Source of the DNA: Chloranthus sessilifolius
Taxonomy: Eukaryota > Streptophyta > Magnoliopsida > Chloranthales > Chloranthaceae
DNA length: 64,000 nt
Reading direction: 5' to 3'
Assembly (NCBI GenBank): GCA_021018995.1
Contig: CM037587.1
Coordinates: 90,579,251 to 90,643,250 of the forward strand
The notes under the pieces are model-generated. The model ran no database searches and was not told where the DNA came from. It saw nothing but the letters and a program-made list of their open reading frames with translations. A program made the position numbers and the translations under genes. Of this stretch, positions 1 to 10,792 are shown piece by piece. Position 1 is the stretch's first letter. The number at the start of each line of letters is the position of its first letter.

Positions 1-577
1 ACGTGGAAGGTATGGCTCCGACTTCGTGCAGCCACGGGCGCCCCAACAATAGATTAAATGAGGATTTGATGTCCATTACTTGAAGTAAAATGGAAAAGGT
101 CATTGGCTCGATTAACAGCTAAAGATCAACTTCTCTCATTATTTCTCACCTGATATTGTCAAAACCTCTAGCGCTGGTTCTTGTGGGCCTCAACATGCAT
201 GGATCTATTCCGATATTTGTGACGGTTCTTAACGGGCATATATTCAATGCAGACCCATTATCAATTAGAACCAAGGGGATTACCATGTTTCCAGACTCAA
301 CAGTTATATTCAAAGATTTCGAGTGGCTACCTCCTTCCTCTGGTAAGTTAGCATCGAAAAATGAAATGACATTCAGAGCCATCACTTGGACAATTATCTG
401 CCCGACTTCTTCTAGGCTAACTTGAAGTGACACATGCACATTTTTTAACGCCCCCATTAATGCTTGGAAATGGAGTGGGGACGTCATCAACAGATCCCAT
501 ACAGTTATATGGGCAGGCATTCTTCTCAGCTGAGTCTCTAGTATATGCTCTCGATTCATTTTCTCGACTGGGTTCAC
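1..577 (-). pseudogene. Tat retropepsin (protease), interrupted, runs off the window
   Basis: The frame from 577 contains the typical Tat lead-in (ITVWDLLMTSPLHFQALM) and then the aspartic protease active site LIDNGSALNICPL, with the catalytic D-N-G-S intact. A stop at about 146-148 breaks the frame. Beyond it, a further stop is followed by the conserved NLLLGRPWLHEVGAIP segment near base 1. The fold is thus complete but interrupted by two stops. It would have cleaved the gag-pol polyprotein. Confidence 0.82.
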
Positions 578-727
578 TGTTGTATCTTTCTTCCCCTTTG
601 GTTGGGCTTGTGCTGTTGCTGGTGCTTTTGGCTACTTTGATATCCTCCTAGATCGTATGATAAAGTCCACTGCCCCTTCTCTGTGGCTGCCAGCATTGAC
701 ATATGTTTGTTCATAACTCAGTGGGAC

Positions 728-1130
728 CTAGTGAGGATCATAGGTCGGTCCTAATATCTGAAATGGTATAGCTGTCGGTACCGGAGGCACTCGCACTGCA
801 AGCTCAGGAGGTATGGGTAACACTTGATTTACCTCTGTAATAGCTGGTTGAATGGCCGAATTAGGCCAAATGGGGGTGGTGAAGCTTGAGGGCGGTGGTA
901 CTGGGGGAAAAGGGGTAAAAGGAGGCCATTGGTAGCTGATAGGTGCTGGTGGGGGATTGAGGGTTTGATGGGCCATTAGGTAATTGATGGGGGTGGTGGA
1001 GTTTGCAGGTAATTAGACTAGGGGTAATGGGGTGGGCGCATGCCATTGGTAGTTTATTGGCGGGGGAGGATTGGGGGCCTGTTGGTTAATTGGGTAATTG
1101 ATAGGAGTGATGGTGTATGGTTGATGTGCA
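728..1130 (-). repeat. Proline-rich linker between Tat gag and protease, internally repetitive
   Basis: The minus strand encodes Pro-rich sequence (PPPAPISYQWPPFTPF and similar). The DNA repeats phrases of the type ggtaattgatgggggtggtgg at about 875, 980 and 1090 with drift. No domain is seen; this fills the gap between the gag knuckle and protease. Confidence 0.5.
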
Positions 1131-1230
1131 TTTATGTGCACATAATTGATGGGTGTGGGTGATGAAAAGTATGCCCTGAGATCCAAGGGTTCAATTTGTA
1201 GAGTCGGGTTGGGGAAATAATCCGATAAAT

Positions 1231-1677
1231 TTAGGGTTCAATCACCCTAATATTCCTTTCTTTAACATTTCTCGGCAATGGCGCTACATAGCTCTCCTGA
1301 TCACTGATGTAATCAGATGGGTCAAACTCAAATTCCTCCTCATATTCCTCTACCATCCTGATGGTGGGTCTGAAACCTGCTCCTCTGGTAGGATGTGGGC
1401 GTAATGGCACCTGGTGAATATTTGCATGCTGATTCATTTGTAAAGGTGCTGGGGAATGATTTTTTCCTGCGTCGATCAAATCTTGGATTGCATGCTTTAA
1501 TGGGAAGCAGCGATCAGTCGGGTGACCTGGACCCTGATGAAAATTGTAATGGGTATTTGGGTCATAGTTCTTTAGGATCGAGTGAGGAGGAGGTTGCGGT
1601 TGACGAATAGTGACTAATCCCTTTTCTACTAACAAGGGCAAAAGTACACTTAAAGATTGCCCCAGAGGTGTAAACAC
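1231..1677 (-). pseudogene. Tat gag C-terminal knuckle region
   Basis: A 148-codon open stretch begins FTPLGQSLSVLLPLLVEKG, then YDPNTHYNFHQGPGHPTDRC and FPLKHAIQDLIDAG. In the family this is the single CCHC-like motif (C-x-x-H...GH....C) preceding a hydrophobic helix. Here the first cysteine is replaced by tyrosine (HYNFH), so metal binding is probably lost. The C-terminal part is acidic (VEEYEEEFEFDPSDY) and lies before the proline-rich linker to protease. Confidence 0.75.
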
Positions 1678-1852
1678 TCGGTCATAGCGGGCTCTCCTCT
1701 ATTCCGGAGTCATTTGCATTCCTTGCCCATTCCTCGCTCTTGGTATCTGCTCCGTTCGTTAGGACTTCGGCTTTGCTTGAAATTAGAGCGAGTACGTTAT
1801 TATTTGGGCCATTCCTTTGTTCTGAGAATCTCCTAACCCCACTAGTCCCACT

Positions 1853-2395
1853 CTATACATTTTTATTCAAGCGACCTTCCCTGATAACGTCCTCGCATCG
1901 ATTAGCATTTCTCACTAGATCAGTAAAGCTGGACTGCTGCTGGTACACCAAAAAGTCTGAGATTACTGGCAGAGTATTCTTTGAAATCATTTCGATGTGC
2001 TCATCATCAGGTATCCTGTTTCTGACTTGAGCTGCAGTGCTCTCCACCATCCCAAATAGTCGCTGAAGGTCTCATTCGGGTTCTGCCTCAGATGGGCTAA
2101 GTCTGACTTATGCGGCTCAATGTCTATATTATAGACATATTATTCTTGGAATAGGTACATCAGGTCCTTCCATGTCTTCATCATAGATGGTTCCAAATAT
2201 GTGAACCATCTCAAAGCAGGATCGATCAAGTTCTTCTGAAAGACTTATCAGTAGTTTTTCGTCCCCTCCATTTTGGCACATGTCCCCACAGTAGGACTTT
2301 AGGTGTGCTATTAGATTGCAGGTGCTGTTGTATTTGTTGAAGGCTGGCATTTTGAATTTGGGGGGTAAGGGGAGCTCAACAAACAAACATAGATC
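1853..2395 (-). pseudogene. Tat gag core (retrotransposon gag family), frameshifted
   Basis: The first part (from about 2386) reads FVELPLPPKFKMPAF then a LIAHLKSYCGDM segment, the usual start of the Tat gag core. The frame then breaks near 2250. The other frame continues with a segment containing ALRWFTYLEP and NIDIEPHKSDL, and a third piece (2050-1853) contains AQVRNRIPDDEHIEMI. These follow the family order, so this was one capsid-like gag domain and is now split by frameshifts. It would have formed the particle that packages element RNA. Confidence 0.78.
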
Positions 2396-2639
2396 TGTGA
2401 AGTTGTGGCGAGGATCTCAGCACCACCCATTTTCATCAGCTGCTTCTGTATCTTGTCCAACTATTCTTTTAGCTGCTTTGACTCTTTGGATACAGGGGCC
2501 ACTTTCTTGATAGCTGGTTGGATCTCGCTTTGTGCTACTAGGGGCTGGGGAATGATAGGAGGGGGGTTAGGGTTGGTCAATGCCCCACCATAGGCTCCAT
2601 TGTTCCTAATCTCATCCTCTTCATACTGTTAGTGGGCAT

Positions 2640-3443
2640 AGTGTGCAGTGAGGGCGGGATTCTCTTGTTAGTGTTGCATGGGATGAATGGGAATGACATG
2701 AGCGGGGGTTGGGTGAGTCCATTGGGATGAGTGAAAGTTTGTTGGATGATGGGATGAGTGGAAGTTGGATTTTGGGGTGGGGCCTGGCGAGGCCATTGGG
2801 CAGAAGGGAAGGTTTGAAGCCAGACTTGGGGTATGGGGCCATGAGAAAATTGGGTTTGGAATATGGCATGGGTTTGACTCGGGTGTGAAGGTTGGGGGTG
2901 GGTGGAATGTTGGGGTATTATGGAAGGTATGGGTGTGGGGCCTCAAGGTTTGGGCCTTATTGGGTTTGGGTGAAGGGCTAGGGATTTGGAGGGTCTTAGC
3001 CCATTAGGCTTTGATGGGTATAGCCCATTGGGCTTTGGAGGATTTGGGCCATGGGCTATTGGAGGGTCTGGTCCATGGGCCATTGGTGGGTCTGGCCTAT
3101 TGGGCCTTGGTGGGTCTGGGCCATGGGCCTCTGATGGGTTTGACCAATTGGGCCTTGGTGGGTCTGGACCATGGGCCCATGGTGGGTCTAAGCCATGGGC
3201 CCTTGATGGGTTTGGGCCATGGGCCCTTGATGGGTTTGGGCTATGGAGTTTTAGGCCATGGGGCCTTGAGACATGTGGGGAATGGGGCCATGGGGCATGT
3301 GGATAATGGGGGTTTGGGCCATGGGGCCATGGGGCCATGGGGCCATGGGGCATGGGGGTTTGGATGGTATGGATTATGGGGGGTTGATAGAGGTCATGGG
3401 GAAATGAGGCATAGAGATTTGCTAGGGTATGGGATGGGTCCAT
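2640..3443 (-). repeat. Coding minisatellite in the Tat gag region
   Basis: Between about 2985 and 3360 the DNA repeats a unit of about 30 bp of the type gggtctgggccatgggcc. On the minus strand it reads as Pro/His/Gly/Asn repeats (AHGPDPPRPN-like). An 11-bp subrepeat (ggccatggggc) is iterated at about 3315-3352. The flanking 2640-2985 is lower-copy, also Pro/His-rich. Slippage of repeat units probably expanded this part of gag. Confidence 0.65.
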
Positions 3444-3473
3444 GGATGTGGGGTGTGGAGGAGAGGAGGCATT

Positions 3474-4256
3474 TTAGGAAGCCTTCCATATGGAGTACGC
3501 TTGGAACATCTCCTCCATCATGGTCATGGAAGGAGGGTTGGATGGAGATGGTACATTTAAGGGGCGATGGGATATAGACGGGATGGATGTGGAGGATAAA
3601 TTAGGCATGGCCCTGATAAAATCGGGCATGACTCGGGTAACTGATGGAATATGGGGTGGATTGGAGGGATGGGGGGATGTATTGGGTATGTTTTGGGGTG
3701 ATGGGGGGTATGGTGTGGAGGAGTGAGAAAAATCGGGCATGGCCCTGGTAAAAATGGGCATGACCCGGATAGATGGGGGGACTTGTGGGGGGTTGGATAA
3801 GGTAGAAGTGGTATATGTGAATGTGGGTGGATCGGGCCTATAGGGGGAAGATAGGAAATGGGGCATGGATGTGGATGGGGAATGTATAGGATTTGGCATG
3901 GAAGTGGATGGAAAATGTGTTGGATTTGGCATGGGCATGGTTTGGGCAAAAGATGGGGAGTTGGGGGTTGGACTTTGGACGTTTTGGGTGGTAGCGGTTG
4001 GGAAAATGGGGACGCCAAATGGGCCGGTAATGGTAAATGGCGATTGGGTGAGGGGGATGGTAGAAAAGACTTCCCCTGAATGGAAATGGGTTGGAGAATG
4101 TGGCGGGGATGAGTTGGGATCGGCGTAAGCCGGATCCACTACCCGTGACACTATGGGAACGGGTTGGATAAGGGTGCCTTGGATAAGGCCCAAAAATTCT
4201 CCTTCTTTCCCTACGGGACAACGGTGGGCAAGATGATGCCATTGTGCCGACACCAC
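3474..4256 (-). pseudogene. Tat gag N-terminal proline-rich leader (260 aa open)
   Basis: An open stretch of 260 codons starts at 4256, about 420 bp downstream of the primer site in the coding direction. The first 45 residues are complex (starting MVSAQWHHLAHRC). The rest is rich in Pro, Ser, Thr and His, with recurring units such as MPNPTHFPSTS and RVMPDF. It ends close to a MEEMFQAY-type segment just before the low-complexity block. It has no recognised domain. Its position, before the gag core and directly after the primer site, makes it the leader of gag or a separate first ORF. The skewed composition comes from internal short repeats, so the reading frame may be open partly by chance. 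Confidence 0.5.
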
Positions 4257-4678
4257 AAAGATTCTATTTTTAGGTTTTGATTCAATTTTTATTTTTTAAT
4301 TTTTGGAGAAAATTTTATAAAATAAAGGTTCCGAGGCCTTGGAATTCCCTTCTTGGGTGGCTTTCGTACCCTAATTTAAGTCCTGCGATAACGACTCCGA
4401 CGCACTTCGGAAGAATCAAAGGAGGACCTTCGATCTATTGAAGGCATGGATATCAAAGCAAATAACCTGATCCCTCGATTGGCTAAGGCACCTAAATGAC
4501 GAAAAAGTAAAGAGAATTAAAAGACAATGCGCATGTAGCCCCGCCAATCGGCTAAGGCTTATAAATGACGGGAAAGTAGGGGTGAGTAAAAAATAAAAAA
4601 ATAATACAAAAAATAGCAAAAAGGTTAGTAAAATAAAAAATAAATGGCCAAATTTTAAAGAGAAGCTCTACAAGCTTA

Positions 4679-4696
4679 TCCCTAGCAGAGTCGCCA
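4679..4696 (-). other. Primer binding site of the Tat element
   Basis: The minus strand reads TGGCGACTCTGCTAGGGA two bases after the LTR end. This is the primer-site type I associate with Tat/Ogre elements, reported to pair with tRNA-Arg (from memory; no tRNA was compared here). Confidence 0.72.
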
Positions 4697-5421
4697 TCTG
4701 TGCAATCGTGGGATTTTTTACGATCCCGTCGCGGTGATGCGCTCATTAACAAAAATATAGAGTCGCCACCCAGAGCTTTTAGTGTCCTGGGAAAACTAGT
4801 TCATTTTTATGAGCACCGAAGTGCTAAAACTATGACTTTGAATTCGGTCCACACCAAAGGCTCTTGGGTAGGGGCTTCGATTATCGATTGGGAAGGTGTT
4901 AGGCACCTGATCAACCCACTTAACGCGGTCTCTACTAATGGTTAAATTAAAAATAAAATAAAAGAAAAAGAAAGGGCTTCCTCTTGCCCAAATGGGCCTT
5001 AAATCCTATTTATGCCCCTCTATTCCTACCAAAAATTCGGCGGCGTAACGACACAAATGGGAGGATGGGAAGAGCTAAAGAAGCGTTAGGAGAAGAAATG
5101 GGAGAGCCGGAGCCCTCGGGCCCTTGTAGCACTGTAGGAGAGCCTTGCGTGACTTGCTTTTGATGAACTCTTGAAGGCTTGTATGGTGGAAATAGGAGTT
5201 CTAACCTCTAAGGCTTCCTAGTTAAGAGGTAGAGAGGGAAGGTAAATGGATAGCATGTACCTAAACTAAGGGATCTAAGGTGAGAAATATCACTCAAAGG
5301 AAGTTTTGGAATTCAGGATTTTATATGGGAATGGTACATCAAAGGGAGAAAAATCTTCTCACTTTATGCTCTTTCTCTCTTAGGTAATTTTCTCAACCTT
5401 TAATCCAAGGGGAGTGGGGCT

Positions 5422-5430
5422 CTATTTATA
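5422..5430 (-). promoter_or_regulatory. TATA box of the Tat LTR promoter
   Basis: The minus strand reads TATAAATAG about 0.86 kb into the LTR, followed by a GC-richer leader. This is the only good TATA box in the LTR and is the likely element promoter. Confidence 0.5.
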
Positions 5431-5708
5431 AGAAACGGGTGGATTAGGAGGCTACTTAAATGCTAATTGGGTATATCAATTAGGTAATCTCTAATCTAAG
5501 GTTTCCTAGGATTTTGAGAGCTTGAAAAGGTGTGAAGGTGGTTCTAATGGTGGATGATGGGTTGGTATTTCAAACAATTTGAGGGTGTTAAATAGGCATT
5601 AAAAGGGTGCAACAGAACTAACAAAACATACCCTAAAGACCCAAGTGGTCAACAAGTCAAACCCCAAACATGAAATTTGGGGCAAAACTAGAGGCTACTG
5701 TTCATAAG

Positions 5709-5914
5709 CCTGGCGCAACTAATAGTTACGCCAGGCAAATGTACAGTAAAATAGTTCTATACAATAGCCTGGAAGTTGGCTCCCCGCAGTGGGGGCCACT
5801 TCAATGCTGGCGCAACTATTAATTGTGCCAGACTTAAATCCTAGAAAAGTGGCTTGGTACAACTAATAGTTGCGCTAGGCGAAAATATAACTGGCACAAC
5901 TATTAGTTGCGCCA
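5709..5914. repeat. Four copies of a palindromic CpG word in the Tat LTR
   Basis: Four near-palindromes lie at about 5710-5734, 5808-5830, 5854-5878 and 5892-5914. Each is built as TGGCGCAACTA / TAGTTGCGCCA with a 1-2 base centre and a few substitutions. They sit 280-490 bp upstream of the TATA box in the element's direction. Confidence 0.75.
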
Positions 5915-6294
5915 AATCCCTAGGGGGCCAATTGAAATTACACTTTTGTCCTATGGGTTTAGACTGTCATATCTTTTGATGTACAACTCCGATTGGGGCG
6001 ATTCTTGGATCGTTGGAAAGTTGACAACTTTTACTTTTCAATGGTATAAAATTTGATTATAGTAGAAGGGCATAACTGGTCCTGGTGCACCTCTCCTCCC
6101 AAGGCTCGGAAGGGTCAGGTCTAGGTTTAGAATGGGTTTTAAGGGGTCGGTATTGGTTTCTAAGGGTTCTAGGGTGGTTTCTTAGGGATCTAAAAGGATT
6201 CTTAAGGGTTCCATATATACCATCAAAAGCTCAGAAATGCGCCTCTCTTGAAATGTATTTCGATCAGGCCTTGGGCCAAACTTGGGTGTCTACA

Positions 6295-9264
6295 GGTGTA
6301 CAAAGTATATATATAATAGTAGGAATGTACCAAGCCCAAACTTACCAAAATTTACAAAGTACTAAATCTACGATCTCTCAACTAAGAGCACAAATCCTTA
6401 AATGTAAGATCTCCTTCTTCTGGTACATAGTCTGGATCCTTCTCACAGCCAAGATCCTAACTAAAACCTACACCTGTGACGTATAGTCAGGATGAGCTAA
6501 CAGTTTAAGCTCAGTGGAGAAAACTGATACCAATATATATCTCATTTGTCATACATAGATTCAAAGACAAAGATCAAAATATTTTCATATTAAAATTGAT
6601 GACATTTTCATACTCAATAGAAACTGAATCCAAAGTACCTTTTTCTTTCAAATCCTAAACTGATTTTAAATGCCTTTTCTTATCAAAACTTAAACTGATT
6701 TCAAATGCCTTTTCTTATCAAAATAAAACTAATTTCAATTCACATTCTCTTACATGTCTTATCTTAATTTATTAAATTCGATTCACATTCTCTTACATGT
6801 CTTATCTTGAGTTTACTAAGTTTGATTCGCATTTACTTACATGTCTTATTCGATTCACGGATATCCCGTCGTACCGGTTCGATTCATGGGTTTAACTGCT
6901 GTGCTGGTTCGATTCAAGGATTAATCGTCGTACTAACTCAATTCCACCCTAGCGGCCCACAGAGTACTTATAATTCACTCATAACAGTCTACAAACACAT
7001 AATCCACCCTAGCAGTCCACGGTGTGTAGAGTGCTTATAATCCGCCCATAGCAGTCCACCGACACTCATAATCCGCACTAGCGGTCCACGATGTGTTCAC
7101 ATAATCTTCCCTAGCTGTCCACATTATATTTTTCTTGACTTATAGTTCAATTCATGGATATCCCGCTGTGCTGGTTCGATTCACGAGACTATTGTACAAG
7201 TTCAATTCACGGATTAACTGTTGTACCAGTTTGATTCACGGATTAACTGTCGTACCAGTTCGATTCACGGATATCCTGTCGTGCCGGTTTGATTCACGGA
7301 GACTGCCATACCAGTTCAATTCACGATTATTCACCATGCCGGTTCGATTCACAGAGACTACTGTACCAGTTCAATTCGCGGTTATCTGCCATGCTAGTTT
7401 AATTCACTTACATGACTTACACATTAGGTTCACTGATATCTTGTCGTACCAGTTCGATTCAAAGCTTATAAATTCATGTTCATTTTCGGAGTTCCAAATT
7501 CATAAGGTTAAAGTACTAGTCAATGATGTCAAACTATTTCCTTTTTTAAATACAATCAAATATTGAATTCTAAAACTGTTTCAAAATCACTCAAATACTA
7601 TACTTAACACATTTCATTTGATCATATCAAACATCTATGGAAAATCAAATAAAATGTAAGTGTGTATAAAATTTTCCCCACCTTAACCTTGAAGTTGCGT
7701 GAAGCCAAGCAAAGCCCTATCGATGGCTTCCCGCCCACAATCTACATCACAACATACGATGATGCATCAAGGATTGACTCTAATCACTAATAACTCAGAC
7801 AATTTTAAGTGTTTCCTCAAAATCGAGGCAAAAATGGGCAAGTTCGTGCTAACTTAGAATTTGACCCAACTTTCCTCTAAATTTTGACTTTTAAAACTTC
7901 TGATTTATGAATTTGTTAATTCATAAGAGTTATATAGCTAGTTGTCTTTTTTCCAACACCATGAGAATCGTGACAATCCGAGTTTGAAGTAAAAAGTTAC
8001 GACCAAAATACAGAGACAGTGTCAGCCTTACAGTCATGCGAGCGACTTTCCAAACTTGCGCGAGCGACTATCATCAGCATTTTTTGGCCTGTTTTTTGAA
8101 GGCACCTCACCTGCATGAGTTTTCCAACTCACTGCACCACTTTGTGCATTTTGGGGCTTTTCAAACCTATTTTTACATAAAAATTCAATCTTTTTTATTT
8201 TAATCATTTGCACACATCTAAGCTACATAATTTAAACCAATTTAAACCAAATCTTACCTTCTAAACTTGTGTGCACAAGTTCTACAATGACCGAAATCAA
8301 TGGATTCGACGTCAAACCCTCTTGCTCCTCCAATGGTTCAATCTCTTCTCCCCAACCACAATGGTGACGAAGATCGACGTTCTTGAGCGAAGAATCTATA
8401 GAGATCTTCTTAGATGAAAGGAGGGCTTGAGATGAGAGATCCAAAGGTTAGGGTTTCAAGGAGAATGAGAAGGGAAATGGGGTTCTTCTCACACAGCTCT
8501 TATGGCGTTGAAATCGGAGTTCTCAAGCGAAAAATTCGATAAGATCTTCTTGAAGAAGAAGAAGAAGAAATTTGAGGGAAATTGGGAAGGAGGTTTCCCC
8601 CTTCTCTCTCTAAGCTCTTTTTTCTCTTCTCTCTAATTTCTCAAGCAAGCAAATGAACCCACATGAGGGGTTTTGCTTTTAACATGGGGTGGCTTCGATG
8701 TGAAGCTCGCAAACCAAAAATGGCATATTAGTTTGGTTCGGTGTTAAGCACATACACCTAAACAAGGTGTTAACTATTATATAAACTAAACTTTTGGTTC
8801 GGTGTGGGGCCTGCACACCCAAACCACTTATCCACTGAATTCGGTGTTAGGCTAATACACTGCAACTATGTATAAGTTTGGTCTAAAAATCCCAGATGAA
8901 GTTCAAACGAACCTAAGATGATTTTATCTGAAAAATCCAAAATGGTGGCACGTTTCTTAACAGACACGTACCTAATCAGAACCTATGGTTTCGAAAATTT
9001 AGGATTCAAGCTGACATTTGGGCTGAGGCCCAAGTTTAAACGTTGGGTTCGGTTTCGTGTGCAGCATGCACAAACACGTGTACACTCTAAATAGGGTACA
9101 AGTTGGGATTTAATGCGCTTAGTGTGTAACTCTAATTATAACTAGTGGGGTTTCGAGACCACACTACATTGGTCAAATGTTTGACTCGAGTCAAATCAGT
9201 AAAAAAGCCACATTCTCATCAACGGTCAACGATTCAACGTTTTTGAAAATTTCGGATTATTACA
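6295..9264 (-). repeat. Left LTR of the Tekay derivative (3' LTR, truncated)
   Basis: It aligns by eye along its length with 12100-15429, from the shared phrase gtataaagtatatata (about 6300 and 12103) to the end TTATTACA. It includes the block tgtgacgtatagtc near 6478 that recurs in the other Tekay-type LTRs, a minisatellite (6840-7460), CpG words (8025-8150) and an 'agatcttcttagatgaaagg' leader (8400-8420). Its start was lost to the Tat insertion. Confidence 0.75.
6840..7460. repeat. LTR minisatellites: GGTTCGATTCAC type and CCGCCCTAGCGGTCCAC type
   Basis: Two repeat families are interleaved. One has a core (c/t)(c/a)ggttcgattcacgg followed by atatcccgccgtg or attaactgtcgta, about 28-32 bp per unit, at 6850-6940 and 7140-7460. 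The other has a core aatccgccctagcggtccac at 6945-7130. The same arrangement occurs at 12655-13230 in the second LTR. Confidence 0.8.
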
Positions 9265-10199
9265 TTCTTCCCACCTTAAAGAATTTTTGTCCTAAAAAAT
9301 TTACATATTTTATTCAAAGAAGTACGAATACTTCGTAATCCCGTATTCGGGTTGTTACATTCTTCCCTCCTTATAAGAATTTGCAACCCCGAAAATTCAT
9401 ATGCCTCATTTGGCTACAAATACACAGTACCAAGCTAAAGAGCATGACTACTGTTAGTGGTATTAATACTCAGTGTACACCAAAATGGTCATACTACATC
9501 TGTCACATTAATCCACATAAATTCATGAACTCCTAACAAGATATCTACAACTAAGATGAACATTTATCCACCACTAAGTTATCCATTTACTATAAGCTTT
9601 GCAGGCTATTAATGCATCGCAGATAATTTGGATTATCAAAAATGATAAATCAAGCATTAATCCATAACCTATAACCATATTAAATTCTAATCACAACCAC
9701 AATTATCCATATAGTGAATTAAATCATTCCATAAAATAACCATTCTATAAACATGGAGGCTATTTAAAGCATTAACCCTACAAAAGCTCATTACCATTTA
9801 AGTTACCACCATGATCGTGCAAATATTTCTCATTTGCCTTTTGCATCATCAAACAACAATCAATCATTGAAACAAGCTAATCACACTTTAAAATCATTAA
9901 TCTCCAACACCATTAATAAAATATATTCAACCACCAACAAAATAACCAAGGTAAGTTTATAATAATCATTCTCAAACAATAAAATAAACAACCATCCAAC
10001 TAGAGTCAAAGATCAAAGTGAATCCACCAGGATTCAATAGTTTTTCGACATCCATACCAATAACTATTCTAACCATCCAAAACCACAAAATTGTAGACCA
10101 TTCATTGCAACCCATCATCGCAGAAATGTGTGACATAACCCAATTTTTAAAAGACACCTAAAATTTTTCTCCAAACTAAACAAAAATCTCACCAAACCA
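9265..10199 (-). other. Internal 3' region of the Tekay derivative, with doubled polypurine tract
   Basis: No ORF of note. At 9265-9283 a pyrimidine run (purine-rich on the minus strand) follows the LTR end. About 95 bp later the phrase gttgttaca plus ttcttccctcctt repeats the LTR-end/polypurine junction. The remainder is AT-rich and is duplicated at 10793-11690. A TGTGACATAACCC phrase near 10129 resembles an LTR edge but has no partner. Confidence 0.5.
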
Positions 10200-10657
10200 A
10201 GTCCTCCTCACTGACCCATCTTCACCTTGGGACAATCTTTTATCTGATGTTCTATCCGGCCACACTTAAAGCATGCGCCAGTGACCCACCAACACTCCCT
10301 TATCCCGTGTGACCCTCCACATCATGAGCATGGCTCAACTGGTGTGGTTGAAGCAGTGCGTGACGTTTTCTGCACTATCGATGCTCTAGTCAGAGCAACG
10401 TCCGACGGAGTGGGCTGATGAGGTGCCGGCATCAAGAGTCTCGGCCTCGCAGGCATAGATGTCACTGGCCTTGAATACATATCCCAAGTAGGTTGAGAGG
10501 GCTCCGACGGTAAGAACCTCACTTTCTTGCCTGCCTGCTCGGAGGCATAAGTTTGCACTTGACTCGCTCGACTCTTGTTTTGTTGTTCTCTTCTTTTATA
10601 CATATCCTCAATATCCTTTTCGGCAACTAAAGCCTTACCCATCATAGCTACATATAT
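10200..10657 (-). pseudogene. Tekay gag C-terminal remnant
   Basis: The minus strand encodes a stretch aligning with the complete Tekay gag of this window: MGKALVAEKDIEDMYKRREQ corresponds to its RLALITEKDVDNMIKRWEE. It continues through a basic, Pro-rich linker to the intact knuckle CFKCGRIEHQIKDC (CX2CX4HX4C), preceded by a CGGSHGIREC half-knuckle. The N-terminal half is missing: at about 10658 the sequence switches abruptly to an LTR end. This is the only coding remnant of the first internal copy. Confidence 0.78.
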
Positions 10658-10792
10658 CTCTAATTCTAACTTGTGGGGTTTCGAGACCACACTATATAGG
10701 TCAAATGTTTGACTCAAGTCAAATCAGTCAAAAAGCCGCATTCTCGTCAAAGGTCAATGATTCAACGTTTTCAAAAATTTTGAGTTATTATA
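10658..10792 (-). repeat. 135-bp LTR-end fragment
   Basis: From ctctaattctaacttgtggg to ttattata it matches the last 135 bp of the flanking LTRs (about 9125-9264 and 15291-15429). It joins gag sequence directly on its left and a polypurine-type junction on its right, so it is the remains of a middle LTR. Confidence 0.8.

Larger units (their letters stand above)
1..6294 (-). mobile_element. Ty3 retrotransposon, Tat lineage, truncated by window start
   Basis: Read right to left, this is the 5' half of a Tat-type Ty3 element: LTR 4699-6294, primer site 4679-4696, a proline-rich gag leader, the gag core and CCHC-like knuckle, then the start of protease at the window edge. Reverse transcriptase and the 3' LTR would lie before base 1. 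Family assignment rests on the gag knuckle context (GHPTDRC followed by a LKHAIQDLID-like helix), the protease motif DNGSALN, and the LTR start TGTAGACACCC. Stops and frameshifts in gag and protease show it is dead. The base after the LTR (6295) continues a Tekay-type LTR, so this element inserted into that LTR. Confidence 0.88.
4699..6294 (-). repeat. 5' LTR of the Tat element
   Basis: The LTR reads TGTAGACACCC at 6294 going left and ends ...TTGCACA at 4699, giving TG...CA ends and a length of 1,596 bp. It is followed after two bases by the primer binding site. It contains a TATA box and a quartet of palindromes upstream of it. The second LTR is outside the window, so the boundaries rest on the terminal motifs and on the junction with Tekay-like sequence at 6295. 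Confidence 0.82.

Noticed and set aside
2943-3577. Overlapping long open frames on both strands
   Set aside because: All are products of one GC-rich minisatellite. Only the minus-strand reading fits the Tat gag context.
6085-6486. 133-codon plus-strand frame
   Set aside because: It crosses the Tat LTR/Tekay LTR junction at 6294 and has no family resemblance.
7140-7460. tRNA genes suggested by GGTTCGATTC
   Set aside because: No acceptor, D or anticodon arms flank the motif. It is a repeated unit in an LTR.
6807-7566. Plus-strand frames rich in RFT/QFDSR repeats (also 12612-13299)
   Set aside because: They are translations of the GGTTCGATTCAC minisatellite, not a repeat protein.
10127-10145. 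TGTGACATAACCC as an LTR start
   Set aside because: It resembles TGTGACAACCC but sits inside a region duplicated at 11640 where the TGTG is missing, and it has no matching end or duplication.
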